Counted from the first letter of the stretch, positions 35,251 through 43,793 are shown. The stretch is DNA of 64,000 nucleotides from Lachnospiraceae bacterium (GCA_017463255.1 JAFTPP010000032.1:496001-560000), one strand, 5' to 3'. Translations and numbers: made by a program. The notes: a model not told the origin generated them from the sequence alone.

Positions 35251-35279
35251 ATAATAATTTTTTTATTATCCCTTTGCAA
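35251..35279 (-). promoter_or_regulatory. SigA promoter of groESL
   Basis: Minus-strand TTGCAA (4/6), 17-nt spacer, TATTAT (5/6). The predicted start is about 10 nt before the CIRCE repeat, the usual arrangement for HrcA repression. Confidence 0.7.
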
Positions 35280-35436
35280 CAGTAACCACATTTATTTAGA
35301 AGTGTTTTTCCTCGCTTTTTCTCTTATTTTCTCGTGATATCTCTTGTTTACTCTCTTTTTGCAATTTCCGTTGATTTAATAATTTGTTTAGATATTGATT
35401 ATTTATATGTAATAAAGAAGTATTTTAGTATAAAGA
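35280..35436. other. AT-rich intergenic stretch without recognisable gene
   Basis: Upstream half of the 323-nt gap between groES and the zinc-ribbon membrane gene. I see no start codon with an RBS, no stable hairpin and no conserved RNA motif. The remaining parts of the gap hold the groESL control region and a terminator. Confidence 0.6.
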
Positions 35437-35465
35437 ATGGCAGGTATCATGCTATTACCTGCCAT
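35437..35465 (-). terminator. Terminator of the envelope/signalling operon
   Basis: 10-bp perfect stem ATGGCAGGTA / TACCTGCCAT with a 9-nt loop, then TCTTTAT on the minus strand. It lies 22 nt past the stop of the zinc-ribbon membrane gene. Confidence 0.8.
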
Positions 35466-35487
35466 CCTTAAATCTTTCTTTATTCTA

Positions 35488-36147
35488 TTAGCTCCATATT
35501 CTCTTACTATATGTATTTCGCATACTCAGGACATTAAGCACTGCAAACGCAATAGCCATAATCAGGAATATAACATGAAACCCTTCCTCGAAGGTAAGAA
35601 GTAACAATAAGAATATCACTATCACTTGAAAAATATACTCCAACGTCTTAAAAACCCTGTAAGCAATAATTCTTCCCTTCCTTGGCTCATAAAGGAAATG
35701 TGCAATACATGCATTGGAAAATATCAAAAAGCCGAAGAAAAATGCACAGGCTCCCACTGCATATATTGCTGCTACAGCAAAACCACCAAGAAAAAGTACG
35801 GTCATTTCCATAAGTGCTCCATGGCCTTCAGATTCTACCTCGTATAACGTGGCATCCAAAGATTCTTGGGCTTCGTTCCCATAACAATGAAAAAAGCATC
35901 CGAATGCCACAATAGCTATAATAATAACAACTGATAAAATAGAATTAAACACATACTTCTTCATTTTCCCAGTCTGTTCAGGCTCTGTAGGCTGAACCAT
36001 AGGCTGGATAACCGAATCCGCAGCATCAGAGCATCCTTCCACGTGTGAATAAATCGGGGCTTCGGTAAGCACCTGACTTTCACCACAATATTGACAAAAA
36101 TGAGCGTTATCTTCAATTTGTTTTCCACATTTGATACAACATTTCAT
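35488..36147 (-). CDS. Zinc-ribbon integral membrane protein of unknown function
   Basis: 219 aa. The N-terminal zinc ribbon has CIKCGKQIEDNAHFCQYCGE (cysteines at 4, 7, 18, 21; C3 adjacent). A short acidic linker is followed by four hydrophobic segments (about 67-86, 108-128, 131-150 and 170-205). I do not recognise the membrane domain. It follows the VanY-like gene by 24 nt, with AAGGAG before the ATG, and ends the operon. It is one of three zinc-ribbon membrane proteins in the window. Metal or partner sensing by the cytoplasmic ribbon is only a guess. Confidence 0.8.
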   Translation of the reverse strand: MKCCIKCGKQIEDNAHFCQYCGESQVLTEAPIYSHVEGCSDAADSVIQPMVQPTEPEQTGKMKKYVFNSILSVVIIIAIVAFGCFFHCYGNEAQESLDATLYEVESEGHGALMEMTVLFLGGFAVAAIYAVGACAFFFGFLIFSNACIAHFLYEPRKGRIIAYRVFKTLEYIFQVIVIFLLLLLTFEEGFHVIFLIMAIAFAVLNVLSMRNTYSKRIWS

Positions 36148-36171
36148 AATCTACTCCTTAGTTATGCCATC

Positions 36172-37233
36172 CTAATTTCCATATATTACACAATATTCCT
36201 CGTATGTAAGACCTTCTTCATATATTATGGTGGCTACTTCCACACCTACATATCTGATATGCCACGCTTCCGGAATATATCCCGTAATATACCTCTTTCC
36301 TTTTTGATATCTTAAGATAAATCCATACTCATGGGCATGCTCTGCCACATATTTGCTTTCCGGTGTTTTAGAAAACTCATTATACTTATAGGCTCCTGCC
36401 TGAAGGTCTAAGGCAAGTCCTGTCTGATGCTCGCTGTAGCCTGGTCTTGCAGAATAAGAATCTGCTTCTTTGTCACCACTTCTTGCCGCATAAGAGTTAT
36501 ACAATTTTTCCTGGGTCGCATAACTTCTGTATGCACTCACCACATTAATTTCGTACCCTTCCGCCAAAGCTTCGGTGCGCATTTTGTCAAATGCATTTGC
36601 GGCAACTTCACGAAGCATAATGCCTTCTTTGGCATATTCTTCCGGCAACACCACCAAATCTGCCGGTTCATAATCTGACGGTAAATTATGAAACTTATTC
36701 ACAAGCACCAGTAAATCATCCGGATTTTCCACTTCCTTAGCATCCGTAAAAAATCCCTTATCAAGTCCGATGTTTACTTCTATGACACATTGCTTATAAG
36801 TCTTATCTTCATTTGCCAATATATATTCCTGATACCTGTCTATTTTATCCACATCAAAATAAGACAGTTTTTCAAGACTCATAAATTGTTCTCTTATTAT
36901 GAATTCAGACAGTTCAATCTCCGTCCAGGGTATCGGTTCGCTTTGAGGAGGCACACTCTCATCTGCAAAAACATCTGAATCTGTGACCGTTTCCGTTTGA
37001 TTATCTTTCTCACCTGCAACATCTGTTACCGGCTTATTGATTCTGTTGGATACACTTTCATCCTCATTACTTATCACACTATCTGAAACAACACTAACCG
37101 GTATTTTATTCTCTTTTGTACCATGCCATGTCAACAGAGCCATGATAAACATACCCGTCATAGCCGTATACAGATAAGTCTTTTTCCCAACACGAAGAAC
37201 AAACAATTCCATGTACTTACATAACTGATACAT
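36172..37233 (-). CDS. Membrane-anchored VanY-type D-Ala-D-Ala carboxypeptidase (M15B)
   Basis: 353 aa. One N-terminal membrane segment (about 18-36) precedes a Ser/Thr/acidic stalk and an extra domain (about 90-200). The M15B catalytic domain then follows, with SAYRSYATQEKLYN, the zinc motif SEHQTGLALD (His and Asp ligands) and EAWHIRYVG (catalytic Glu and His ligand). It trims the terminal D-alanine of peptidoglycan stems. Vancomycin resistance is not implied without vanHAX genes. The start is 5 nt past the upstream GGDEF gene stop; the RBS is poor and distant, suggesting translational coupling. Confidence 0.88.
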   Translation of the reverse strand: MYQLCKYMELFVLRVGKKTYLYTAMTGMFIMALLTWHGTKENKIPVSVVSDSVISNEDESVSNRINKPVTDVAGEKDNQTETVTDSDVFADESVPPQSEPIPWTEIELSEFIIREQFMSLEKLSYFDVDKIDRYQEYILANEDKTYKQCVIEVNIGLDKGFFTDAKEVENPDDLLVLVNKFHNLPSDYEPADLVVLPEEYAKEGIMLREVAANAFDKMRTEALAEGYEINVVSAYRSYATQEKLYNSYAARSGDKEADSYSARPGYSEHQTGLALDLQAGAYKYNEFSKTPESKYVAEHAHEYGFILRYQKGKRYITGYIPEAWHIRYVGVEVATIIYEEGLTYEEYCVIYGN

Positions 37234-37238
37234 TGTTT

Positions 37239-38144
37239 TTATTCAACCTTCCACCGTTTCAATCGCGCCTGATAACAAGGCTCTTGTTTCATCTCGTATT
37301 TATCTGCAAACATCTCGTATTCAGCATCACTCATTAAATCCTGAAGCTTTTGCTCAACATTTGTTTTCATAACAACACCTGCTGCCACGCTTGGACTTAA
37401 ACATTCGTCATCATATCCTTCTAAAGCAGCTTTCACCTTGGCACAAAAGGTCTGGGCTTCTTCTTTCTCAGCCATGGGAATAATAACATGGAACACATCT
37501 CCGTCCGTTCTTCCGATTACATATTCAGGCTTTGCTTCCTGACGGATTATTTCTGCCACAATGGCAATGAGACGGTCGCTCTCGTCATCTCCGAAATTGT
37601 CATTGGCATATTTCCAATCATTAATATTCAGATTAATGAGTGCTGTAGGTACTACCTCTGATCTGTCTATAATCTGCATACGTTTGTTAAAATACGGACG
37701 GTTTAACACACCTGTCAAAGCATCCTCTTTAGCTCCCTGCATCACTAATTTATCATCTGAATCCATATGTGTTTCAAAATCTTCAATATGCTTTCTGCAT
37801 TCTTTATGTAAGTAAGTCTGTTCTCCCAGTTTTTCCGCTGCATCACAGATTACCACAAATAAGTTAACAACCGAATCATCCGCATATTTCATAGATGCGG
37901 TTCCTAATTTCTTTTGACCGAGATTAAAATCGTATGTAATCTCTTCTGCTAACCCGGTATTGTCTGATTCATATTCATAACACACCGTTCCTTGTACATC
38001 CGTAACCTTAAGAGAAACTCCCTGCAGTTTACCAAATGCATCAAACATCCCTTTTAATGTATCTAACATAAAAAGCTCAGACATATGGTAATACCCCACA
38101 TTATCTCGAAGTTTCTTGTCCAATTCGCTATACTTTTTTCCCAT
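37239..38144 (-). CDS. GGDEF-fold protein with degenerate active site
   Basis: 301 aa, soluble. The N-terminal region (about 15-110; LDTLKGMFDAFGKLQGVSLKVTDVQG) looks like a small ligand-sensing domain, possibly PocR-like. The C-terminal GGDEF fold is clear from DALTGVLNRPYF (about 145) and LINLNINDWKYANDNFG. The signature, however, reads RTDGDVF instead of RxGGDEF and no RxxD inhibitory site precedes it, so cyclase activity is doubtful. It may act as a GTP or c-di-GMP binding effector (inference). It precedes the VanY-type carboxypeptidase by 5 nt, in an operon with two membrane proteins. Confidence 0.82.
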   Translation of the reverse strand: MGKKYSELDKKLRDNVGYYHMSELFMLDTLKGMFDAFGKLQGVSLKVTDVQGTVCYEYESDNTGLAEEITYDFNLGQKKLGTASMKYADDSVVNLFVVICDAAEKLGEQTYLHKECRKHIEDFETHMDSDDKLVMQGAKEDALTGVLNRPYFNKRMQIIDRSEVVPTALINLNINDWKYANDNFGDDESDRLIAIVAEIIRQEAKPEYVIGRTDGDVFHVIIPMAEKEEAQTFCAKVKAALEGYDDECLSPSVAAGVVMKTNVEQKLQDLMSDAEYEMFADKYEMKQEPCYQARLKRWKVE

Positions 38145-38192
38145 ACCTTCTCCCTTTCCGAAGCGTCCCCCATGAACAGCTTCTCTATATCC

Positions 38193-38942
38193 TTATGATT
38201 GCTGATTATTATTCTGATTTATCTCATTCAAAAAGCTTCCCATATCCTGAGACCCATAGGATATAGGTGACTGCGCAGCATGTTTTGCATAATCCGTATC
38301 CTGCTGCCCCATTGACATCTGTACGTACCCCATTCCGAACTGTCCCTGCTGCATCTGTGCATATCTTGCAGCAAACTGATAAGTTTGTTTCTTTTTATAT
38401 ACCACCATACACACGATAGACAGAATAAATGTGGCAACACTTGCCATTACTACAATATCAAGTCCAAAGCCTGCCATATTCTCTTCCGAATCAAACAAGA
38501 CTCTAATTAAAGAATAAAATCCGGTCGAAGCCAAAGACAGCATCAACGGAATAGCAAATACACCCGAGCGTTTGGCAAGCAATGAAACCAAAGCACATAC
38601 TAACCCAATCACAATTGGTCCGTAAAAAATAACATAAACCACTTTCAAAACAGCCGGTTCAAACGCATCCATAAATCTTAACAGATTTACAGTATCTGCA
38701 TTTGACATATCCATGTCGCCGGAATACTGCTCCAACAAATTAATTAACCGCTCCTTGGTATCTTCGTCAAAATCGTCTTCTCTCTCCAATTCCCAAATCA
38801 GTTCGTCTATGGAAGCACCTTCCGTAAGCCTGTCAAAATCCACATACGGAAAAAAGAAACTTGTTGATATCAACAGACTTGCTATTACCAACAAAATTTT
38901 CACTACTGTTTTTGACGTACTGTTGTTTTTTGTCTGCTCCAC
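38193..38942 (-). CDS. Membrane protein of unknown function
   Basis: 249 aa, not recognised. An N-terminal membrane segment (about 12-29) is followed by an acidic extracytoplasmic region (about 33-80). Three further hydrophobic segments lie at about 90-118, 124-142 and 152-178. The cytoplasmic tail (about 182-249) is rich in Gln, Met and Asn and ends NQNNNQQS. GTG start at 38942 is chosen because GAGGT lies about 8 nt upstream; a nearby ATG is out of frame. It is the first gene of the GGDEF-VanY-zinc-ribbon operon and divergent from the ABC-F gene. Confidence 0.78.
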   Translation of the reverse strand: MEQTKNNSTSKTVVKILLVIASLLISTSFFFPYVDFDRLTEGASIDELIWELEREDDFDEDTKERLINLLEQYSGDMDMSNADTVNLLRFMDAFEPAVLKVVYVIFYGPIVIGLVCALVSLLAKRSGVFAIPLMLSLASTGFYSLIRVLFDSEENMAGFGLDIVVMASVATFILSIVCMVVYKKKQTYQFAARYAQMQQGQFGMGYVQMSMGQQDTDYAKHAAQSPISYGSQDMGSFLNEINQNNNQQS

Positions 38943-39018
38943 ATTAAATACCTCACAAAGTGCATAATTTGCTTACATTTTATCATACATGGTCAAAAAT
39001 AGAAACTATTTCTTTTGC

Positions 39019-39046
39019 TTGCAAATTTTACTATTTACTGTAAAAT
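39019..39046 (+). promoter_or_regulatory. SigA-type promoter of the ABC-F gene
   Basis: TTGCAA (4/6), 16-nt spacer, TAAAAT (5/6). The leader that follows (about 80 nt) holds two small hairpins, GTGCG/CGCAC (39064-39081) and GCCCT/AGGGC (39102-39116). Between them is a four-codon ATG GTC GCA CCA TAG reading frame without an RBS. Confidence 0.6.
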
Positions 39047-39132
39047 AGATAATTAGTGATTAAGTGCGTACATGGTCGCACCATAGGTTTTATCAATATA
39101 TGCCCTCATTTAGGGCGGAATGGAGTTTTATA

Positions 39133-40770
39133 ATGATTAGTGCAAATAACGTAACACTTAGAATCGGTAAAAAAGCCCTCTTTGAAGACGTTAATATTAA
39201 ATTCACGGAAGGCAACTGCTACGGCTTAATCGGTGCCAATGGTGCCGGCAAATCTACCTTCTTAAAAATTTTATCAGGTCAGATTGATACTACCAAGGGT
39301 GATATTGCCATCACACCCGGTCAGCGTCTTTCCTTCTTAGAGCAGGATCACTTTAAATATGATGCTTATCCTGTTATGGACGTAGTTATCATGGGTAACA
39401 AACGTCTCTACGACATTATGAAAGAAAAAGATGCCATCTATGCCAAAGAAGACTTTACTGACGAAGACGGAATCCGCGCCAGTGAACTGGAAGGCGAATT
39501 CGCAGAGCTTGACGGATGGGAAGCAGAATCCAATGCAGCCATGCTCTTAAACGGTCTTGGTATTGATACCGACCTTCACTATTCTACAATGGCAGACTTA
39601 AACGGTAATGAAAAAGTTAAGGTGCTCCTTGCCAAAGCATTATTTGGTAATCCTGACATTCTTCTTTTGGACGAGCCTACCAACCACTTGGATTTAGACG
39701 CAATTGCATGGCTTGAAGAATTCTTAATTAACTTTGAAAACACTGTTATCGTGGTATCACATGACCGTTACTTCTTAAATAAAGTTTGTACACATACCGC
39801 AGATATCGACTACGGCAAGATTCAATTATATGCAGGTAACTACGATTTCTGGTACGAATCAAGCCAGTTACTTGTAAAACAGATGAAAGAAGCCAATAAG
39901 AAAAAAGAAGAAAAAATCAAAGAGTTGCAGGAATTCATCTCCCGTTTCTCCGCAAATGCTTCCAAATCAAAACAGGCTACTTCCCGTAAGAAAGCTTTGG
40001 AAAAAATTGAACTTGATGAAATTAAACCTTCAAGCAGAAAATATCCATACATTGACTTCAGACCAGACCGTGAAATCGGTAATGAAGTATTGTCCGTTGA
40101 AGGACTTTCTAAGACCATTAACGGTGAAAAAGTGTTAGATAACATTTCCTTCATTGTAAACCGCGAAGACAAAATTGCTTTTGTTGGCGGTAACGAGCTT
40201 GCAAAGACTACTCTCTTTAAGATTCTTACCGGAGAAATGGAACCTGACGCAGGAACCTATAAATGGGGTATCACTACAAGCCAGGCATACTTCCCGAAGG
40301 ATAATACAGAAGAATTCGATAACGACTACACCATTACAGACTGGCTTACAGGCTACTCTCCTGTTAAGGATGTAACATATGTCCGCGGTTTCTTAGGAAG
40401 AATGCTCTTCCCGGGTGAAGACGGTGTTAAAAAAGTAAGAGTATTAAGCGGTGGTGAAAAGGTACGTTGTCTTTTAAGTAAAATGATGATTTCCGGTGCT
40501 AACTGTCTTGTTTTTGACGAGCCAACCAACCACCTTGACATGGAATCCATCACTGCACTCAACAATGGTATGATGAAGTTCCCGGGAGTAATCCTCTTTT
40601 CTTCACATGACCATCAGATTGTTCAGACAACCGCTAACCGTATCATTGAGATCCTTCCAAACGGTAGCATCATCGATAAGATTACTACTTACGATGAGTA
40701 CCTTGAAAGCGATGAAATGGCTAGAAAACGTACTATCTGGACATCAAACAATGACGAGGATAATGATTAA
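39133..40770 (+). CDS. ABC-F family ATPase, YbiT-like
   Basis: 545 aa, two ABC domains and no membrane part. The first P-loop GANGAGKST (34-42) is normal, but its signature is LNGNEK. The second P-loop reads GGNELAKTT, while its signature LSGGEK is normal. Both Walker B motifs (LLLDEPTNHLD, LVFDEPTNHLD) are intact. The linker (KIKELQEFISRFSANASKSKQATSRKKALEKI) matches YbiT. ABC-F proteins act on ribosomes; no resistance can be inferred. The start follows TGGAG with an 8-nt gap; an upstream in-frame GTG lacks an RBS. Its stop overlaps the PHP-HAD start (TAATG). Confidence 0.93.
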   Translation: MISANNVTLRIGKKALFEDVNIKFTEGNCYGLIGANGAGKSTFLKILSGQIDTTKGDIAITPGQRLSFLEQDHFKYDAYPVMDVVIMGNKRLYDIMKEKDAIYAKEDFTDEDGIRASELEGEFAELDGWEAESNAAMLLNGLGIDTDLHYSTMADLNGNEKVKVLLAKALFGNPDILLLDEPTNHLDLDAIAWLEEFLINFENTVIVVSHDRYFLNKVCTHTADIDYGKIQLYAGNYDFWYESSQLLVKQMKEANKKKEEKIKELQEFISRFSANASKSKQATSRKKALEKIELDEIKPSSRKYPYIDFRPDREIGNEVLSVEGLSKTINGEKVLDNISFIVNREDKIAFVGGNELAKTTLFKILTGEMEPDAGTYKWGITTSQAYFPKDNTEEFDNDYTITDWLTGYSPVKDVTYVRGFLGRMLFPGEDGVKKVRVLSGGEKVRCLLSKMMISGANCLVFDEPTNHLDMESITALNNGMMKFPGVILFSSHDHQIVQTTANRIIEILPNGSIIDKITTYDEYLESDEMARKRTIWTSNNDEDND

Positions 40771-42431
40771 TGAAAGCTGTTGATTTACACGTACATTCTA
40801 CCCGTTCCGATGGAACCTATACTCCTTCCGAACTGGTTAGCTACGCGGTACAAAAAGAGCTTCGTGCTTTTGCTCTCACAGATCACGATACCATTGCAGG
40901 AATTGAGGAAGCCATGCTTGCTTCTAAGGCTCAACCTGTTGAAGTAATTCCCGGTATTGAGTTCTCCACTGAGTACATGGGCAGAGATATTCATATAGTG
41001 GGTCTGTATATTCCTTATACAGACCCTGCTTTTGTTAACCGCTTAAAAGATTTTCAGGATTCCCGCATACTCCGTAATCAAAAGATGTGCAAAGCATTAC
41101 AAGACCATGGCATTGATATTACCTATGAAAAACTCATTGCCACCTATCCTGATGCAGTCATTACCAGAGCACATTATGCTGATTATCTTTACAGACACGG
41201 ATATGTAAAATCCACGGTAGAGGCATTTGAGCGCTACATCGGCGACCATGCTCCCTGCTTTATCCCAAGAGAAAAAATAACCCCCGTAGAGGCCGTACAA
41301 TTCTTACGTTCCCATGGGGCTATTCCAATCCTTGCTCATCCCGTTCTCTACGGAATGAACCGCAAAGCTCTTGAAACCCTGGTAGAACAATTAACAAATG
41401 CAGGATTAATAGGCATTGAAGCCATATATTCCACATATACTCCAAGTGACGAACGTGATATCCGTGCCATCGCCAAAAAATACGGCTTATGCATCAGTGG
41501 CGGCTCCGACTTCCATGGCGCCAATAAAAAAGATATTGATTTAGCCACCGGACGCGGACATCTGTTTGTGCCCGAAGAAGTTCTTGATAAGCTGATTATA
41601 CGCAATAGCGGGGATTCTGCTGACACTAAGCTTCTCTTTTCCGATATGGACGGTACTCTTTTGACAACAGATAAGAAGCTCTCTGATTCTACACGCTTTG
41701 CCATTGATAGGATGATAAAAAAAGGACATAAACTGATTCTTTCTTCAGGACGCCCCCTTTGCAATATGATTGCCACCAAAGAAGCTTTGGGACTTGATTA
41801 TCCCGGCATGTATATGATTGCTTTTAATGGTGCCGTTGTTTATGACTGCGATAAAAAAGAAATCATTTTTTCAAAACCCGTACCGGAAGAACTTGTTCAA
41901 AAGCTGTTTCTTAAAGCCGAACAGTTTAAAGTACAGGCAAATACTTATTATGGTGATTATGTAATGGCAAAAGGTCCTTCCGCCGAATTGGATTTTTATC
42001 TTAAACGACTAAATCTTAGACCCTATTATTCAGAGGGTTTATTAGAACTGAAAGAAACCCCACCTGCAAAAGTGCTTGTCATTTCCCTTGACAACGAGCC
42101 GGGACTTCATGCCCTAAAGGAATATGCTGAGAAACACTACTCTAAGGAACTGGTTGCGGAGTTTTCAGCCTCTTTCCTCCTGGAGTTTTATCATCCCCAA
42201 GCAGGAAAAGGAAATGCTCTCAGATTTTTAGCCAATCACCTACATGTTCCTTTAGCAAATACCTATGCCATCGGCGATCAGGAAAATGATATTTCCATGA
42301 TTCAGGCCGCCGGCACAGGCATTGCCATGAAAAATGCTGCTCCCAAGGTACAAGAAGCCGCTTCAGAAATCACGAAGTACGATAATGACCATGATGGCGT
42401 AGCCGGAATCATTGAAAAATACTTGAATTAA
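40770..42431 (+). CDS. PHP phosphoesterase-HAD (Cof-type) phosphatase fusion
   Basis: 553 aa made of two enzymes. Residues 1-282 are a PHP domain: DLHVHSTRSDGT, ALTDHDT, the lone HPV and SGGSDFHG supply the trinuclear metal site. It resembles RNase AM/YciV-type 3',5'-nucleotide phosphoesterases. Residues 287-553 are a HAD-IIB Cof-type phosphatase with FSDMDGTLLTTD (nucleophile Asp292), ILSSGRP and AIGDQENDISMIQAAG. A short GDSADTK linker joins them. The reading frame is continuous and both active sites look intact. It is translationally coupled to the ABC-F gene. Substrates are unknown; sequential phosphate removal from nucleotides is a possibility. Confidence 0.9.
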   Translation: MKAVDLHVHSTRSDGTYTPSELVSYAVQKELRAFALTDHDTIAGIEEAMLASKAQPVEVIPGIEFSTEYMGRDIHIVGLYIPYTDPAFVNRLKDFQDSRILRNQKMCKALQDHGIDITYEKLIATYPDAVITRAHYADYLYRHGYVKSTVEAFERYIGDHAPCFIPREKITPVEAVQFLRSHGAIPILAHPVLYGMNRKALETLVEQLTNAGLIGIEAIYSTYTPSDERDIRAIAKKYGLCISGGSDFHGANKKDIDLATGRGHLFVPEEVLDKLIIRNSGDSADTKLLFSDMDGTLLTTDKKLSDSTRFAIDRMIKKGHKLILSSGRPLCNMIATKEALGLDYPGMYMIAFNGAVVYDCDKKEIIFSKPVPEELVQKLFLKAEQFKVQANTYYGDYVMAKGPSAELDFYLKRLNLRPYYSEGLLELKETPPAKVLVISLDNEPGLHALKEYAEKHYSKELVAEFSASFLLEFYHPQAGKGNALRFLANHLHVPLANTYAIGDQENDISMIQAAGTGIAMKNAAPKVQEAASEITKYDNDHDGVAGIIEKYLN

Positions 42432-42434
42432 CAG

Positions 42435-42463
42435 TTGCGGCAATAGCTAAATAAGTTTATAAT
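42435..42463 (+). promoter_or_regulatory. SigA-type promoter of the zinc-ribbon repeat gene
   Basis: TTGCGG (4/6), 17-nt spacer, perfect TATAAT, immediately after the PHP-HAD stop codon and about 45 nt before the start codon of the next gene. Confidence 0.7.
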
Positions 42464-42510
42464 AACATTATATTTTTTAACAAAATAAGACAAAAAGTGA
42501 GGGATTTAAT

Positions 42511-43461
42511 ATGTTTTGTACAAATTGTGGTGCAACTATTCCAGACAATTCCGCTTTCTGTACCAACTGTGGTGCTAAAGCAGATGTAACACCTCAGGCT
42601 CCTGTAGAACAGCCAATGCAGCCTCAGGCTCCTGTTTATGAACAACCTGTTCAGCCTCAGGCTCCTGTTTATGAACAACCTGTTCAGCCTCAGGCTCCTG
42701 TTTACGAACAACCTGTTCAGCCTCAGGCTCCTGTTTACGAACAGCCTGTTCAGCCTCAGGCTCCTGTTTACGGACAACCTATTCAGCAGGCTCCATATGG
42801 TCAGCCTATGTATCAGCAGGCTCCTTACGGTCAGCCTATGGCAGCAAAACCTGCTAAGAAAAAAGGAGTAATTGCTCTTGTAGCCGGTATCATCGTTGCT
42901 ATTATCGTTGTTGTTGTTCTTCTTATCGTATTCGTATTTGGCGGTAGCAGTAAAAATACGAGCATGGAAGACCCTATCGATAAAGTAATGAAAGCAGTAA
43001 ACGAACAGAAATTATCTTATTTATACGAATCAATGCCTAGCTTCATGGCCAAAGATGTCAAAGAAGATATTAAGGATTCTTATGAGAATGAAAAAGAATT
43101 CTGGGAAGAAGAATTTGGTATTGGTGACATGTATTCTTCTATGACAATGTCATATGAAATTGCTGACAAAGAAAAGTTAGACAAGGATGAGATTGACGAA
43201 CTGGAAGAAGAAATTGAATATGAATTCGACAAGAAAGTATCTATTTCTTCCGCATATGTTCTTGAATTGGATGTAGAAGCAACTCTTAAATTTAACACCA
43301 AAGCTTTAAAAGAAGAATATGGTGATGACTATGCTGAGTTACTTGAATACTACTACGGTGAAGATTGGAAGAAAGGTATTGAAGAATCAGATACACTTGA
43401 AGCAGTTGTAATTAAAATTAATGACGAATGGTTCCTCTATGATCCTGAAGCATTCTTCTAA
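42511..43461 (+). CDS. Zinc-ribbon, Pro/Gln-repeat, single-pass membrane protein
   Basis: 316 aa. The zinc ribbon (C3, C6, C17, C20; TNCGATIPDNSAFCTNCG) is followed by five 11-residue repeats of PQAPVYEQPVQ (38-92) and QAPYGQPM copies. A basic KPAKKKG precedes one long membrane helix (about 119-143), and an acidic, helical external domain (about 155-316) rich in Lys, Glu and Tyr ends the protein. The external domain has no recognised family. Domain order copies the zinc-ribbon clostripain at 18.4 kb with another cargo domain. It has its own promoter and a strong terminator. Function unknown. Confidence 0.85.
   Translation: MFCTNCGATIPDNSAFCTNCGAKADVTPQAPVEQPMQPQAPVYEQPVQPQAPVYEQPVQPQAPVYEQPVQPQAPVYEQPVQPQAPVYGQPIQQAPYGQPMYQQAPYGQPMAAKPAKKKGVIALVAGIIVAIIVVVVLLIVFVFGGSSKNTSMEDPIDKVMKAVNEQKLSYLYESMPSFMAKDVKEDIKDSYENEKEFWEEEFGIGDMYSSMTMSYEIADKEKLDKDEIDELEEEIEYEFDKKVSISSAYVLELDVEATLKFNTKALKEEYGDDYAELLEYYYGEDWKKGIEESDTLEAVVIKINDEWFLYDPEAFF
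42622..42786 (+). repeat. 33-bp coding minisatellite, five units
   Basis: Five tandem 33-bp units encoding PQAPVYEQPVQ (the last is PQAPVYGQPIQ). Units one to four are nearly identical, with synonymous TAT/TAC and CAA/CAG changes. Unit length is a multiple of three, so gain or loss of units keeps the frame. Confidence 0.95.
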
Positions 43462-43482
43462 GAAAGTCTTATAACACAAATG

Positions 43483-43510
43483 AACCCCGGACAATTGTCC
43501 GGGGTTTTTT
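43483..43510 (+). terminator. Strong terminator of the zinc-ribbon repeat gene
   Basis: Perfect palindrome AACCCCGGACAATTGTCCGGGGTT followed by six T on the plus strand. The T-run overlaps the stop codon of the convergent 87-aa gene. Confidence 0.93.
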
Positions 43511-43772
43511 AACACTCCACAACCAGATATCTTCCGTCTCCCACAGCAAATACTTCTTCCATAGAAAGGATTTCTTCTTCACTCTGTTCTTCCAAATCTA
43601 CGCCAACTTCTTCTAAGTATTCTAACACATCTTCTTTAGAATCAAGAACCACTGCCATACAGTCTTCCAAGAATTCCTCTGCTTCTTCCTCATTGGCTGC
43701 TACTTCTTCCGGAAACAGCTTTAACTGTTGGTCCAGAAAACATTTCAATACTTTTCTGTCAAATCCGTTCAT
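43509..43772 (-). CDS. Small acidic protein of unknown function
   Basis: 87 aa, strongly acidic. It contains VLKCFLDQQLKLFPEEVA, EEAEEFLEDCMAVVLDSKEDVLEYLEEVGVD and ends GRYLVVEC. The alternating acidic helices and conserved-looking C-terminal strand suggest a compact fold. Similar Clostridia proteins are sometimes labelled glyoxalase, but I see no metal-binding motif to support that. GGAGG lies about 11 nt before the ATG. It follows the HAD-HAD fusion gene by 21 nt and ends the pheA-ppk operon. Function unknown. Confidence 0.75.
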   Translation of the reverse strand: MNGFDRKVLKCFLDQQLKLFPEEVAANEEEAEEFLEDCMAVVLDSKEDVLEYLEEVGVDLEEQSEEEILSMEEVFAVGDGRYLVVEC

Positions 43773-43793
43773 TTTTTAACTAACCTCCATTAT

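Noticed and set aside
42457-42777. Minus-strand frame with repeated FVNRSLRLNRL
   Set aside because: Antisense of the 33-bp minisatellite in the zinc-ribbon gene.
42622-42786. Possible CRISPR-like repeat array
   Set aside because: Units are contiguous without unique spacers and are in frame with a clear protein.
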